From Nematopogon swammerdamellus (lineage: Eukaryota > Arthropoda > Insecta > Lepidoptera > Adelidae), in contig OX336351.1 of NCBI GenBank assembly GCA_946902875.1, positions 4,523,761-4,587,760 of the forward strand: DNA of 64,000 nt, in the 5' to 3' direction. Positions within the stretch are counted from its first letter, which is position 1. Every line of letters starts with the position of its first letter. Shown here in pieces: positions 63,859-64,000 of the stretch. The notes under the pieces are model-generated. The model had not been told where the DNA came from and made no database searches. It saw only the letters and a program-made list of their open reading frames with translations. Position numbers and translations under genes: made by a program.

Positions 63859-64000
63859 TGAACCCTCGATGTAGTAGAAAAAAAAAATCCCCGTTGCTCT
63901 CGAAGTAAGACTATTCCAGTCTCACTATATAACGACTGAGTCTGCAAAGCTAGACAAGACATAAGAAGTACCGCCGCCGTAATGACCATCTTTACTAGTA

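Overview
This 64 kb window looks like repeat-rich nuclear DNA of an insect, most likely a moth or butterfly (Lepidoptera). Four things point that way. It holds many tRNA- and 5S-rRNA-headed SINEs of the kind I recall from noctuid moths. It has Helitron-like ends with a GC hairpin before CTAG. It has LINE 3' ends with (TCTA)n, (TATG)n or A-rich tails. It also has repeats built around inverted copies of a GGTTCCGTA motif. I found no convincing host protein gene, no true tRNA or rRNA gene, no CRISPR array and no operon-like layout. Species cannot be named from this sequence.

The one long reading frame (31369-34221, minus) belongs to a BEL/Pao-type LTR retrotransposon at 30710-34999. It has two 373-bp LTRs that differ at one position, a 5-bp target duplication (CTTAT), a gag region, three zinc-binding clusters and an aspartic protease. 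The frame then jumps from the start of reverse transcriptase to the end of integrase. The catalytic RT core, RNase H and most of integrase are missing, yet the frame stays open across the junction.

Layout: 0-9 kb is mostly AT-rich filler with SINE, LINE and Helitron-like fragments. 9-19 kb carries full-length tRNA-headed SINEs, (TATG)n-tailed C elements and a foldback element. 19-26 kb is sparse, with two Harbinger/Tourist-like MITEs and LINE C-termini. 26-30.5 kb is a dense run of 5S-headed SINEs. 30.7-35 kb is the BEL element. 36-45 kb has Helitron-like copies, a minisatellite split by a LINE and a hAT-type element, an RTE-like LINE fragment and a large inverted tandem array. 45-54 kb has nested SINE/MITE insertions. 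54-58.4 kb has a 16-bp minisatellite, LINE remnants and a 121-bp tandem repeat. 59-64 kb has a head-to-head SINE pair and a transposon fragment with an unrecognised protein.

The main biological story is a modular family of Pol III-type retroposons. One homologous body carries at least three different 5' heads: a tRNA-like head, a composite tRNA-like/5S-rRNA-like head, and a third head (C) of unknown origin. Head C also sits on an unrelated body ending in two hairpins and (TATG)n. Target duplications, a filled/empty pair of sites and several nested insertions show that these units moved by retroposition. Family letters (T, 5S, C, D, E, H, I, J, K, M) are local labels for this window only.
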